Source: Citreicella sp. C3M06
GTDB taxonomy: Bacteria; Pseudomonadota; Alphaproteobacteria; Rhodobacterales; Rhodobacteraceae
Assembly (NCBI RefSeq): GCF_018860705.1
Contig: NZ_JAHKQA010000072.1
Location: forward strand, 310,001 to 374,000
Length of the DNA stretch: 64,000 bases
Reading direction: 5' to 3'
In this document: positions 38,178-47,528 of the stretch, piece by piece
Layout of the letters: each line of letters begins with the position of its first letter
How positions within the stretch are numbered: position 1 is the first letter of the stretch
Program-made: the position numbers and the translations under genes
The notes under the pieces: model-generated
What the model saw: only the letters and a program-made list of their open reading frames with translations
Databases searched by the model: none
Told to the model about the DNA's origin: nothing

Positions 38178-38687
38178 ATGGATCTGGATCGCCTGCCGCA
38201 TGAAAAAGGATTTCACGTCAGCTGGGACCAGCTGCACCGCGACGCGCGGGCGCTGGCCTGGAGGATGCAGGGGCACGGCCCCGCGGATGGCGGCTGGCGC
38301 GCCGTTGTCGCCATCACCCGCGGCGGCATGGCCCCGGCGATGATCGTCGCGCGTGAGCTGGACATCCGGCTTGTCGATACGATCTCGGTGAAAAGCTACA
38401 ATCATCGGGCGCAAAGCGAGCCCAAGGTCATCAAGTTTCCCGACATGGAAGTGATGGGCGACGGCACCGGCGTGCTGATCGTCGATGATCTGGTCGACAC
38501 CGGTCGCACGCTGGAAGTGGTGCGCAAGCATCTGCCCAAAGCGCATGTGGCAACGGTCTATGCCAAGCCCAAGGGCAAGCCGATGGTCGACAGCTACATC
38601 ACCGAGGTCAGTCAGGACACGTGGATCTTTTTCCCGTGGGACATGGCGCTGCAATACGTCAAACCCTATCGCGGCGTCAGCGACTGA
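38178..38687 (+). CDS. gpt: Xanthine (guanine) phosphoribosyltransferase
   Basis: Purine salvage: joins xanthine or guanine to PRPP. 169 residues, with the PRPP loop [20 protein letters not shown] (about 108-127), N-terminal [15 protein letters not shown] and [19 protein letters not shown]. The C-terminal TWIFFPWD is typical of Gpt. Only 11 bp after fabI, so probably co-transcribed, and followed by a terminator. Confidence 0.95.
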   Translation: MDLDRLPHEKGFHVSWDQLHRDARALAWRMQGHGPADGGWRAVVAITRGGMAPAMIVARELDIRLVDTISVKSYNHRAQSEPKVIKFPDMEVMGDGTGVLIVDDLVDTGRTLEVVRKHLPKAHVATVYAKPKGKPMVDSYITEVSQDTWIFFPWDMALQYVKPYRGVSD

Positions 38688-38716
38688 GCGCCCGATCCCG
38701 GATGATCTCGACTTTG

Positions 38717-38745
38717 CCCCGCGCCCGATCAAGGCGCGGGGTTTT
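38717..38745 (+). terminator. Terminator after fabI-gpt
   Basis: Perfect 9-bp stem CCCCGCGCC / GGCGCGGGG (38717-38725 and 38733-38741) followed by TTTTC. Confidence 0.8.
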
Positions 38746-38944
38746 CTGTTCCGCCGCGCCCTTCAACCAGTCGCCAAGGCGGGCCCGGGTGGCGAAGGGC
38801 TGCGACAGGATGCGCCCCCGCGAAACGCTTGCGCGATCTGCCAGTGCGACGGTCACCAGACCACGTCTTTGCGGCCGCAGTCTGACCCTTCCCCCTGCCC
38901 GCCGCCGCTGCTAGCGTGCGGCAAATTTCGAGGCAGGACAGATC

Positions 38945-40147
38945 ATGACCCACAGCAGCAGCACCCAATCGACCTTTGTGCCCCCCGTGCCGGAGGCCAA
39001 GCGCTGGATTGCTGGCATCACCTTCCCGCCCGAACGCCCGCTGATCAACGTCAGCCAGGCCGCCCCCATCGACCCGCCGCCCGCACCGCTGCGTCGCGCC
39101 ATGGCCGAGGCGCTGGAAAAGCCGGAAACCCACCTTTACGGCCCCGTGCTTGGCCTGCCCGCGCTGCGCGAGGCGCTGGCCGCCAACTGGTCGGCCCATT
39201 ACGGCGCCCCGGTCGCGCCAGAGCGGGTCGCCATCACCGCCGGTTGCAATCAGGCCTTCGCCGCGACCCTGTCGGCGATCTGCGGCAATGGCGACGAGGT
39301 GCTGCTGCCGGTGCCGTGGTATTTCAATCACAAGATGTGGCTCGACATGCAGGGCGTCACCACCGTCCCGCTGCCCACCGATGAGCAGCTGCTCCCCGAT
39401 GCCGACACTGCCCGCGCCCTGATCACCGAGCGCACGCAGGCCATCGTGCTGGTGTCGCCCAACAACCCCGGCGGCGTCGAATACCCCGCCGAGACGCTGA
39501 ACGCGCTGTTCGATCTGGCGGTGGAAAAGGGCCTGAAGCTGATCGTCGACGAAACCTACAAGGATTTCGACAGCCGCAGCGGCGCGCCGCATGACCTGCT
39601 CAATCGCAAGGGCGCGGACGAGACGCTGGTGCAGCTTTACAGCTTTTCCAAGGCCTATCGCCTGACCGGCCACCGCGTTGGCGCGATCATCGCCGACCCG
39701 GCGCTGTTGCAGGAGATCGAGAAATTTCAGGACACCGTGGCGATCTGCGCGCCGCAGCTCGGCCAGCACGCGGCGCTCTGGGGGCTTGAAAACCTGTCGC
39801 ACTGGCTCGCGGGCGAGCGCGACGAGATCCTTAATCGCCGCGCCGCCATCGCCGACAACATGCCCAAGCTTGAGGAAAAGGGCTGGGTGCTCAAGGGGCT
39901 TGGCGCCTATTTTGCCTATCTCGAACACCCGTTTGCCATGTCGTCCGACGAACTGGGCCCCAAGCTGGTGCCAGAGGCCGGTGTTCTGGTGCTGCCGGGC
40001 ACCATGTTCACGCCTGCCGGCGATGCCACCGGCGCGCGCCATCTTCGCATCGCCTACGCCAATGTGAACCGAAGCGGCATCGAAGAGCTGTTCGACCGGC
40101 TTGCGGCGCTGGACTGGCCCCTTGCGGGCAGTGACGGCGCGGCTTAG
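38945..40147 (+). CDS. Class I/II PLP-dependent aminotransferase
   Basis: 400 residues. Fold type I enzyme with ITAGCNQAFAATLSAICG, VLVSPNNPGGVEYP (substrate Asn), LIVDETYKDF (PLP Asp) and Lys236 in YSFSKAYRLTGHRVG forming the Schiff base. The C-terminal Arg region is LRIAYANV. Specificity is not clear; many Rhodobacteraceae carry this gene annotated only as aminotransferase. It stands alone with 47 bp before the PpiD-like gene. Confidence 0.92.
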   Translation: MTHSSSTQSTFVPPVPEAKRWIAGITFPPERPLINVSQAAPIDPPPAPLRRAMAEALEKPETHLYGPVLGLPALREALAANWSAHYGAPVAPERVAITAGCNQAFAATLSAICGNGDEVLLPVPWYFNHKMWLDMQGVTTVPLPTDEQLLPDADTARALITERTQAIVLVSPNNPGGVEYPAETLNALFDLAVEKGLKLIVDETYKDFDSRSGAPHDLLNRKGADETLVQLYSFSKAYRLTGHRVGAIIADPALLQEIEKFQDTVAICAPQLGQHAALWGLENLSHWLAGERDEILNRRAAIADNMPKLEEKGWVLKGLGAYFAYLEHPFAMSSDELGPKLVPEAGVLVLPGTMFTPAGDATGARHLRIAYANVNRSGIEELFDRLAALDWPLAGSDGAA

Positions 40148-40194
40148 ACACTGGCGCCACGAGGCCAAGGCAGACAATACGGGGAAAACGCACC

Positions 40195-42039
40195 ATGACG
40201 CGCAAGAACGGCATCACAAAATATGCGGTCTGGGGCGTTTTGATCGCGTCCTTTGTCGGCTTCGGCGCCTTTGGCACGGTGAATTTCACCGGCACCACCG
40301 ACCGTATCGGAACCGCGGGCGACATCCCGATCAAGGGCTCCGATTACGCCCGCGCGCTTGACAGCGAGATGCGCCAGCTTTCACAGCAATCCGGGCAGGC
40401 GGTGACGCTGGAACAGGCGCGGCAGATGGGGCTGACCCAGCAGGTTCTGGCCCGCGTGGTGAGCAACGCCGCGCTCGACAACGAGGCGTTGCAGATCGGC
40501 CTGTCGGTGGGCGATGCGCAGGTGGCCAGATCGCTGCAGGACATCGACGCCTTTTCCGGCCCCGACGGCAGCTTCAACCGCGATGCCTATGCCTTTGCGC
40601 TGAGCAACGCCGGTCTGAACGAAGGCGCGTTCGAGGACAGCCTGCGCGCCGATGCCGCCCGCTCGATCCTGCAAGGCGCGATCCTTGCCGGAACCACCCT
40701 GCCCGACACCTATATCGACACGCTGCTTGGCTATGCCGGCGAAACCCGCAGCCTGACATGGGCGACGCTGGGCCGCGATGCGCTGACCATCGGCATTCCC
40801 GAACCGACCGAGGCGCAGCTGAAAGACTGGTACGATGCCAACATCGACCGCTTCACCCTGCCCGAAACCCACGCGATCACCTATGCATGGCTCACGCCGT
40901 CGATGATCATCGACAGCGTCGAGATCACCGAGGACGTGCTGCGCGCCACCTACGAGGAACGGCGCGCCGAATTCAACATGCCCGAGCGGCGTCTGGTCGA
41001 ACGGCTGGTCTATGGCAACGAGGCCGAAGCGCAGGCTGCCGCCGAACGCATCGCCTCTGGCGCGGCGAGCTTCGAAGACGAGGTCGAAACCCGCGGCCTG
41101 CAGATCGAAGACACCGACCTTGGCGATCAGGACGCAGAGCAGCTGGGCGAGGCCGCCGATGCGGTGTTTGCCGCGCAGACTGGCGAGGTGGTCGGCCCGG
41201 CACCATCGCCTTTTGGCCCGGCGCTGTACCGGGTGAACGGGGTTTTCCCGGCGCAGGAAACCAGCTTCGAAGAAGCCCGCGATGCCCTGCGCGACGGCGT
41301 CGCCATGGACGAGGCCCGCAAGGCCATCGACGCGCAATCACAGGCGCTGGATGACGAATTGGCCGGCGGCGCGACGCTGGAAGAGCTCGCCGCGGACACC
41401 GACATGCAGCTTGGCCAGATCGACTGGACCGAAAGCAGCAGCGACGGGCCGGCGCAATACAGCGCCTTCAACACCGCCGCCGCACAGGCAGTCGAAGGCG
41501 ACTATCCGGCCATCGAACGGCTGGGCGATGGCGGCTTGTTCGCCCTGCGCGTCGATGCCATCAACCCGCCCGCACCGGCCCCCTATGACGATGTGGCTGA
41601 CGAGGTCCGCCAGCTTTGGGACGCCGAGAAAGCCGCCGAGGCGCTCACCGCGCAGGCCGAGGTGAAGGCCGAGGCGATCGCAGGCGGTGCCAGCTTCGAA
41701 GACGAGGGGCTGAGCACCCAGACCAGCAGCGGCCTGCGCCGCGACAGCCAGCCCGACGGCCTTGCCGCCAGCGTGATCGCCGCGTTGTTCGAGATGCAGC
41801 CCGGAGAGACCCGCGCCCTGCCCGCCAATGACGGCGCCGTCGTCATCCGGCTAGACGAGGTCACCCCGGTCGACATGCAGGACGCGCAGGTGCAGATGCT
41901 CTCGCAGATCCTGCGCCAGCAGGCGGGCAATTCCGTCGCGCAAGACCTGTTCTCTGCCTTCAACGCCGATGTGCAGCAGCGCGCGGGCGTCAACGTCGAT
42001 CAGGCGGCGGTCAACGCCGTGCTCACGAATATCCGGTAA
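40195..42039 (+). CDS. PpiD/SurA-like periplasmic foldase (peptidyl-prolyl isomerase family)
   Basis: 614 residues. N-terminal cytoplasmic stub, one membrane helix (about 10-27, YAVWGVLIASFVGFGAFG) and a long periplasmic part. A SurA-N-like chaperone region lies at about 35-190 and a parvulin-like region around 245-360 (PERRLVERLVYGNEAEAQAA, EVVGPAPSPFGPALYRV). Anchored helpers of this type assist folding of exported outer-membrane proteins. It lies 4 bp before trpE, an arrangement known in Rhodobacteraceae. Confidence 0.9.
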   Translation: MTRKNGITKYAVWGVLIASFVGFGAFGTVNFTGTTDRIGTAGDIPIKGSDYARALDSEMRQLSQQSGQAVTLEQARQMGLTQQVLARVVSNAALDNEALQIGLSVGDAQVARSLQDIDAFSGPDGSFNRDAYAFALSNAGLNEGAFEDSLRADAARSILQGAILAGTTLPDTYIDTLLGYAGETRSLTWATLGRDALTIGIPEPTEAQLKDWYDANIDRFTLPETHAITYAWLTPSMIIDSVEITEDVLRATYEERRAEFNMPERRLVERLVYGNEAEAQAAAERIASGAASFEDEVETRGLQIEDTDLGDQDAEQLGEAADAVFAAQTGEVVGPAPSPFGPALYRVNGVFPAQETSFEEARDALRDGVAMDEARKAIDAQSQALDDELAGGATLEELAADTDMQLGQIDWTESSSDGPAQYSAFNTAAAQAVEGDYPAIERLGDGGLFALRVDAINPPAPAPYDDVADEVRQLWDAEKAAEALTAQAEVKAEAIAGGASFEDEGLSTQTSSGLRRDSQPDGLAASVIAALFEMQPGETRALPANDGAVVIRLDEVTPVDMQDAQVQMLSQILRQQAGNSVAQDLFSAFNADVQQRAGVNVDQAAVNAVLTNIR

Positions 42040-42043
42040 GCTC

Positions 42044-43558
42044 ATGGCCACGCTCATTCCCAGTTTCGACGATTTCGCCCCCGGCTACGAGGCCGGTCAG
42101 AACCAAGTGGTCTATGCACGTCTTGCGGCGGATCTCGACACGCCGGTGTCGCTGATGCTCAAGCTGACGGGCGCTGCCAAGGATGCCTTCATGCTGGAAT
42201 CGGTGACCGGCGGCGAGGTGCGCGGGCGCTATTCCATCATCGGCATGAAGCCCGACACGGTGTGGAAATGCCATGGTGAGGCCGCGCAGATCAACCGGCA
42301 GGCGCGGTTCGACCCCGAGGCCTTTGTGCCTTGCGATCAGGACCCGCTGACCAGCCTGCGCGCGCTGCTGGCCGAAAGCCGTATCGAATTACCGGACGAT
42401 CTGCCGCAGGCCGCCGCCGGGCTGTTCGGCTATCTCGGTTACGATATGATCCGGCTGGTGGAAAAGCTGCCCGACGTGAACCCCGACCCGCTGGGCCTGC
42501 CCGACGCGCTGATGCTGCGCCCCTCGGTGGTTGCCGTGCTTGATGGCGTCAAGGGCGAGGTGACGGTGGTGGCCCCGGCATGGGTTTCGGACGGGGTATC
42601 GGCCCGCGCCGCCTATGCCCGCGCCGCCGAACGGGTAATGGACGCGGTGCGCGATCTGGAACGGGCCATGCCGCAGGCCAGCCGCGATCTGGGCGAGGCG
42701 CGCGAGATCGGCGAGCCGGTGTCGAATTTCACCCGCGAAAGCTACAAGGCCGCTGTCGAAAAAGCCAAGGATTACATACGCAAAGGCGACATCTTTCAAG
42801 TGGTGCCCGCACAGCGTTGGACGCAGGATTTCCCTCTGCCGCCGTTTGCGCTGTATCGCAGCCTGCGCCGGACCAACCCCTCGCCCTTCATGTTCTACTT
42901 CAACTTCGGCGGTTTTCAGGTCATCGGTGCCTCGCCCGAGATCCTCGTGCGGGTCTTTGGCCGCGAGGTCACCATCCGCCCCATCGCTGGCACCCGCCCG
43001 CGCGGCGCCACCCCCGAGGAAGACCGCGCCCTCGAGGCCGATCTGCTCGCCGACAAAAAAGAACTGGCGGAGCATCTGATGCTGCTCGATTTGGGCCGCA
43101 ACGACACTGGCAAGGTGTCCAAGATCGGTACCGTGCGCCCGACCGAGCAGTTCATCATCGAACGCTACAGCCACGTGATGCATATCGTGTCCAACGTGGT
43201 GGGCGAGCTGGCCGATGATCAGGACGCGCTGTCGGCCTTCTTTGCCGGGATGCCCGCCGGAACGGTGTCTGGCGCGCCCAAGGTGCGCGCGATGGAAATC
43301 ATCGACGAGCTGGAGCCGGAAAAGCGCGGCGTTTATGGCGGCGGTGTCGGCTATTTCAGCGCGGGCGGCGACATGGACATGTGCATCGCCCTGCGCACCG
43401 CCATCGTGAAAGACGAAAAGCTGTATATTCAGGCAGGCGGCGGCGTGGTCTACGACAGCGATCCGGAATCCGAATATCAGGAGACGGTGCATAAATCCAA
43501 CGCCATCCGCCGTGCGGCTGCGGATGCGGCGCGCTTTACCGGGCATGGCAACGGCTGA
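42044..43558 (+). CDS. trpE: Anthranilate synthase component I
   Basis: Makes anthranilate from chorismate, the first step of tryptophan synthesis, with TrpG supplying ammonia. 504 residues: N-terminal domain with LESVTGGEVRGRYSIIGMKP and the chorismate-binding C-terminal domain with GDIFQVVPAQRW, GASPEILVRV, IAGTRPRGATPEEDRALEAD and MPAGTVSGAPKVRAMEIIDE. The length is normal. trpG and the other trp genes are not in the window. Confidence 0.97.
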   Translation: MATLIPSFDDFAPGYEAGQNQVVYARLAADLDTPVSLMLKLTGAAKDAFMLESVTGGEVRGRYSIIGMKPDTVWKCHGEAAQINRQARFDPEAFVPCDQDPLTSLRALLAESRIELPDDLPQAAAGLFGYLGYDMIRLVEKLPDVNPDPLGLPDALMLRPSVVAVLDGVKGEVTVVAPAWVSDGVSARAAYARAAERVMDAVRDLERAMPQASRDLGEAREIGEPVSNFTRESYKAAVEKAKDYIRKGDIFQVVPAQRWTQDFPLPPFALYRSLRRTNPSPFMFYFNFGGFQVIGASPEILVRVFGREVTIRPIAGTRPRGATPEEDRALEADLLADKKELAEHLMLLDLGRNDTGKVSKIGTVRPTEQFIIERYSHVMHIVSNVVGELADDQDALSAFFAGMPAGTVSGAPKVRAMEIIDELEPEKRGVYGGGVGYFSAGGDMDMCIALRTAIVKDEKLYIQAGGGVVYDSDPESEYQETVHKSNAIRRAAADAARFTGHGNG

Positions 43559-43604
43559 CACGGCCCCTCTATGCGTGGGGCATTGCCCTACACATAGACT
43601 GCCA

Positions 43605-43660
43605 AGTAAAAGCTCTGGCAACGCTGAAACGCCACAACCGGCCTTCAGCGCTGCCAGAGC
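43605..43660 (-). terminator. Terminator of the glycosylase-esterase operon
   Basis: Long hairpin: GCTCTGGCA pairs with TGCCAGAGC and, after a bulge, CGCTGAA with TTCAGCG (43612-43660). It is followed on the minus strand by TTTTACTTGG and sits 10 bp after the esterase stop. It may also stop transcription from trpE. Confidence 0.7.
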
Positions 43661-43669
43661 GTCACCCGT

Positions 43670-44335
43670 TCAGAACCCGCATTTGTCACGAATGAAGGCC
43701 AGCGCGACGCTGAGCCCATCGGGCGCGATGCCATGGCCGGTGCCTTTCTGGATATGGGCAAAGACCTCTTTCCAACCAGCGCCCTGAAGCGCTTCGGCCG
43801 CCTGCGGCAGCGATTCCACCGGCACCACGTCATCCTGATCGCCATGCACCAAAAGCACCGGCGGGCGGCTTACAGCCTCGTCGGCCAGCAGTTCGGGCTG
43901 CAACAGCCGCCCGGAAAACGCCACCAGACCGGCAAACTCATCCTCGCGCCGCGGCGCGACATGCAGCGCCATCATCGTGCCCTGCGAAAAACTGAACAGT
44001 GCAACCTGTTCGGGCAGCAGATCCTCGTCGACCATCAGCGCATCGAGGAACGCGTTCAGATCCTCGACCGCGCGGGCCATGCCCTGCATCGATTCCTCTT
44101 CGGAGGAGCCGTCGATCCACGGGATCGGAAACCACTGGAAACCCATCGGCGAGCCGGCGCAATCCTCGGGCGCGTCCGGGGCGACGAACAGCGTGTCGGG
44201 CAGGTGTTCGCCCAGCGGATCGGCCAGCCCCAGAAGATCGGCCCCATTGGCCCCATAGCCATGCAGGAAGACCACGCAGGAACGGATTTCGCCCGAAACG
44301 GGCTCCTTGCGGCCAGCTGTCAGAACGCGCGTCAT
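43670..44335 (-). CDS. Alpha/beta hydrolase, phospholipase/carboxylesterase family
   Basis: 221 residues. N-terminal VVFLHGYGANGADLLGLA (oxyanion region), nucleophile Ser in FSFSQGTMMALHVA, Asp in LLVHGDQDDVVPV and His in KGTGHGIAPDG complete the triad. Family members hydrolyse lysophospholipids or acyl thioesters. The ATG at 44335 overlaps the glycosylase stop by 4 bp. No signal peptide, so cytoplasmic. Confidence 0.92.
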   Translation of the reverse strand: MTRVLTAGRKEPVSGEIRSCVVFLHGYGANGADLLGLADPLGEHLPDTLFVAPDAPEDCAGSPMGFQWFPIPWIDGSSEEESMQGMARAVEDLNAFLDALMVDEDLLPEQVALFSFSQGTMMALHVAPRREDEFAGLVAFSGRLLQPELLADEAVSRPPVLLVHGDQDDVVPVESLPQAAEALQGAGWKEVFAHIQKGTGHGIAPDGLSVALAFIRDKCGF

Positions 44336-44961
44336 GCAATGCCCTCTCTTTGCTTCGCCACATGGTAGTAGGCCCAGAGCGCGCGCGCCGCAACCGACCT
44401 CCATGGCGACCACGATTCGGCCATGATGCGCAGCGCCTTGTCCTTGGGCCGCTCGGGCAGATCGAACAGCAGCCGCGCCCCTTCCTGCAAGGCCAGATCT
44501 CCGGGGGCGAACACATCCGCCCGGCCCAGCGAGAACATCGCGTAGATCTCGGCGGTCCAGATGCCGATGCCCTTGACCGCCACCAGCGTCTTGACGACCT
44601 CCTCCGTTGGTGCGGCGCGCAACGCGTCGAAATCGATGCCCGCGCCGGCCAGCGCCTGCGCGTAGCTGGCCTTTTGCCGCGACAGCCCCAGTGCGCGCAG
44701 CTCTTCATCCGAGGCGGCCAGCACCGGCCCCGGCTGCGTCATGCCCGCCGCTTCAAGCCGCGCCCAGATCGCCCGCGCCGACGCGACGCTGACCTGCTGG
44801 CTGACCACCGCCGAGAGCAGCTGCGCAAAGCCGTCGGGGCGCAGGCGCAGCGGCAATGGCCCGGTGAGCGACAAGGCATGGGCAAAGCGCGGCTCGAGCT
44901 CGGCCAGCCACGCTGCGCCTTCGGCGATACAGGCATCGCTTTCGATGATCCGTCCAACCAC
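44332..44961 (-). CDS. DNA-3-methyladenine glycosylase (AlkA-type, HhH-GPD)
   Basis: Base-excision repair enzyme removing alkylated purines. 209 residues from the GTG at 44961, with QLLSAVVSQQVSVASARAIW (about 48-67), the helix-hairpin-helix LVAVKGIGIWTAEIYAMF and catalytic Asp in DVFAPGDLALQEG. The GTG is preferred because GAAAGG lies 6 bp before it; another GTG at 44991 would add 10 residues. Confidence 0.9.
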   Translation of the reverse strand: MVGRIIESDACIAEGAAWLAELEPRFAHALSLTGPLPLRLRPDGFAQLLSAVVSQQVSVASARAIWARLEAAGMTQPGPVLAASDEELRALGLSRQKASYAQALAGAGIDFDALRAAPTEEVVKTLVAVKGIGIWTAEIYAMFSLGRADVFAPGDLALQEGARLLFDLPERPKDKALRIMAESWSPWRSVAARALWAYYHVAKQREGIA

Positions 44962-45079
44962 GGTGAGCCTTTCATCTTGTGTTGAATGCACTTATCCCGG
45001 TGCCAAAGCAAAGGGTTGCCCCCAGTCTGACACGGGGGACACCACAAGCTCCACCCGAAACCTGCGCCGAAAGACCGAC

Positions 45080-46279
45080 ATGCCCCAAGACAGCCTCGCC
45101 AAACGTAACGTCATCGTGCTGGTCATGGCGCAGGCCCTGCTGGGCGCGCAGATGCCGATGATCTTTACCATCGGCGGGCTTGCCGGGCAGAGCCTTGCCC
45201 CCAACCCCTGCTTTGCCACGCTGCCGATCTCGCTGATCGTGCTCGGCTCGATGAGCGCAGCCACCCCGGTGTCGGCGTTCATGCAGAAATTCGGCCGCCG
45301 CGCCGGGTTCATGCTGGGCACGCTTGGCGGCGCACTGGGCGGCGCTGTCGGGGCTTATGCGCTGTATATCGCATCCTTCCCGCTGTTCCTTGTGGGAAGC
45401 TTCCTGACCGGCATCTACATGTCAGCGCAGGGGTTCTATCGCTTTGCCGCCGCTGATACCGCCAGCGAAGCATTCCGGCCCAAGGCGATTTCCTATGTCA
45501 TGGCGGGCGGTCTGGCCGCCGCGATCATCGGCCCACAGCTGGTGAAGCTGACGGCCAATGCCTTTGTCGTTCCGTTTCTTGGCACCTATGCGACGGTGAT
45601 CGCGGTGAACCTGGTCGGCAGCACGCTGTTCCTGTTCCTGCGCATTCCCAAGCCGCCGGTGCCGGCGCATGACGCGCCCAAGGGCCGTTCAAGGCGCGAA
45701 CTGCTGGCCACGCCGCGCATCGCCGTGGCGGTGATCTGCGCCATGGTCAGCTATGCGCTGATGAACCTCGTGATGACCTCGTCGCCGCTTGCGGTGGTCG
45801 GCTGCGGGTTTGAAACCGCGGATGCCGCCAATGTCGTTACCGCGCATGTGCTGGCGATGTATGTGCCAAGCTTCTTCACCGGCCATGTCATCGCACGCAT
45901 TGGCGTCGAAAAAGTGATTGCGCTGGGGCTGGTGATCCTCGCCAGCGCGGGCGGCGTCGCGCTGACCGGGGTCGAGCTGGAACAGTTTTTCGCCGCGCTT
46001 GTGCTGCTGGGGATCGGCTGGAACTTCGGTTTCATCGGCGCAACGACCATGCTGGCCGGCGCCCACCGCCCCGAAGAGCGAGGCCGGATGCAGGGCCTGA
46101 ACGATCTTCTGGTGTTCGGCGGGGTGACCATGGCCTCGCTCGCCTCGGGCGGGCTGATGAACTGCACGGGGGGCTCGCCGCAGGCTGGATGGGCGGCGGT
46201 GAACATGGCGATGGCGCCGTTTCTGGTGCTGGCAGGCAGCGCGCTGATCTGGTTGCTGTTGCGCCCCAAGGAGGCGTGA
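45080..46279 (+). CDS. MFS transporter
   Basis: 399 residues with about 12 hydrophobic segments. MFS landmarks include the first-half loop FMQKFGRRAGFMLGTLGGAL (about 57-76). A central cytoplasmic loop with PKGRSRRELLATPRIAVAV separates the two six-helix halves. No drug- or sugar-specific motif is obvious; the substrate is unknown. Transcribed divergently from the glycosylase-esterase pair (119 bp between starts) and convergent with mltG. Confidence 0.9.
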   Translation: MPQDSLAKRNVIVLVMAQALLGAQMPMIFTIGGLAGQSLAPNPCFATLPISLIVLGSMSAATPVSAFMQKFGRRAGFMLGTLGGALGGAVGAYALYIASFPLFLVGSFLTGIYMSAQGFYRFAAADTASEAFRPKAISYVMAGGLAAAIIGPQLVKLTANAFVVPFLGTYATVIAVNLVGSTLFLFLRIPKPPVPAHDAPKGRSRRELLATPRIAVAVICAMVSYALMNLVMTSSPLAVVGCGFETADAANVVTAHVLAMYVPSFFTGHVIARIGVEKVIALGLVILASAGGVALTGVELEQFFAALVLLGIGWNFGFIGATTMLAGAHRPEERGRMQGLNDLLVFGGVTMASLASGGLMNCTGGSPQAGWAAVNMAMAPFLVLAGSALIWLLLRPKEA

Positions 46280-46304
46280 CAGGCGCAAGCCACGACGAAC
46301 AGAC

Positions 46305-46339
46305 AAAAGCCCCCGACGCATTGCGCATCGGGGGCTTTT
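46305..46339. terminator. Bidirectional terminator between MFS gene and mltG
   Basis: AAAAGCCCCCGA / TCGGGGGCTTTT stem (8 GC-rich pairs plus flanking A/T run) with an 11-nt loop that can pair further; T-runs on both strands. Confidence 0.85.
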
Positions 46340-46364
46340 CATTGTGTGGTGTTCTGCGCTGAGG

Positions 46365-47525
46365 CTACTGGTTGGCGCGCTCGGCCTCGAGCCTGCGATA
46401 GCCGGCAACGTTGCGGTTGTGTTCGTCCAGCGTTTCGGCGAACAGATGCCCATCTGCCGGGTCCAGCGTCTTGGCGACAAAGTAGAGATAGTCGGACTCA
46501 GCCGGGTTCAGCGCCGCCTCGATCGCCAGACGACCGGGGTTGGCGATGGGGGTCGGTGGCAGGCCGTCGATCACATAGGTGTTGTAGGGCGTCTCGCGGC
46601 GCAGTTCGGACTGCCGGATGCCGCGCCCGAGCACGCCTTCACCCTTGGTGATGCCATAGATCACCGTCGGGTCGGTCTGCAGGCGCATGCCGCGCTCGAT
46701 GCGGTTGACGAAGACGCTAGCCACCAGCGGGCGTTCATCCGGACCGCCGGTTTCCTTCTCGACGATCGAGGCCATGGTCAGCGCCTCTTGGGGCGAGGCA
46801 TAGGGCAGACCCGGCGCGCGGTTCGCCCATGCCTCGGCAAGGATCTGCTGCTGGGCGTCCTGCATCCGGGTGATGACACTGGCGCGGGTGTCGCCCTTGG
46901 CGATCTCGTAGCTGTCAGGGGCAAGCGCGCCCTCGGCGGGCAGATCGGCGACCTCGCCCTCAAGGATATCGACCTGCCCCAGCTCGGTGACCACCTGCCA
47001 GCTGGTCACGCCTTCGGCCAGCGCGACGCGAAAGCGGGTGCCGACATCGTCGCGAAACGCAGCGTAATCTGCGGGCGCGTCTTCGGCGGGATCAAAGGCC
47101 AGAACCTCGGCGTAGCGGCCCTGCGCCGGGTCAAGCTCGCGCACCTGCACTTCGGCGCTGGTGACGCCGATGCGATAGACCACCTCGGTGCCGCAGGTCG
47201 AAGCCCCGCCGCGGGTGATGATGTCGGTGATCTCGGGCATGGTTGCGCCTTCGGGCACCAGATACGAGCCAGCCTTCAACAGCGCGGTCTTGTCGGTGTA
47301 ATCCGCCCCAAGCCGGAACAGCGTGCCCGAGGTGATCGCGCCCTGATCTTCAAGATCAGCCGACACCCGGTTGAAATTGCTGCCGCGCTGCACCTGAAGA
47401 CAGATCGGCGCGTCCAGAGGACCCGCCGTGCGGTATTCGTTCTGCGCCCAGAGCAGCACGCCCCCGAAGAGGAAGACGATGACCACGAGAAAGGTCATCG
47501 CATTGGAGGCGATGTTGCGCCACAT
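46365..47525 (-). CDS. mltG: Endolytic murein transglycosylase MltG
   Basis: Inner-membrane lytic transglycosylase that cleaves nascent glycan strands and sets their length. 386 residues: N-terminal membrane helix (about 8-27, AMTFLVVIVFLFGGVLLWAQ), LysM-like region, and the YceG catalytic core with MASIVEKETGGPDERPLVAS (catalytic Glu, near residue 246) and LQTDPTVIYGITKG. The C-terminal region reads NTYVIDGLPPTPIANPGRLA. Three bp after fabF, a common pairing. Confidence 0.95.
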   Translation of the reverse strand: MWRNIASNAMTFLVVIVFLFGGVLLWAQNEYRTAGPLDAPICLQVQRGSNFNRVSADLEDQGAITSGTLFRLGADYTDKTALLKAGSYLVPEGATMPEITDIITRGGASTCGTEVVYRIGVTSAEVQVRELDPAQGRYAEVLAFDPAEDAPADYAAFRDDVGTRFRVALAEGVTSWQVVTELGQVDILEGEVADLPAEGALAPDSYEIAKGDTRASVITRMQDAQQQILAEAWANRAPGLPYASPQEALTMASIVEKETGGPDERPLVASVFVNRIERGMRLQTDPTVIYGITKGEGVLGRGIRQSELRRETPYNTYVIDGLPPTPIANPGRLAIEAALNPAESDYLYFVAKTLDPADGHLFAETLDEHNRNVAGYRRLEAERANQ

Positions 47526-47528
47526 GGC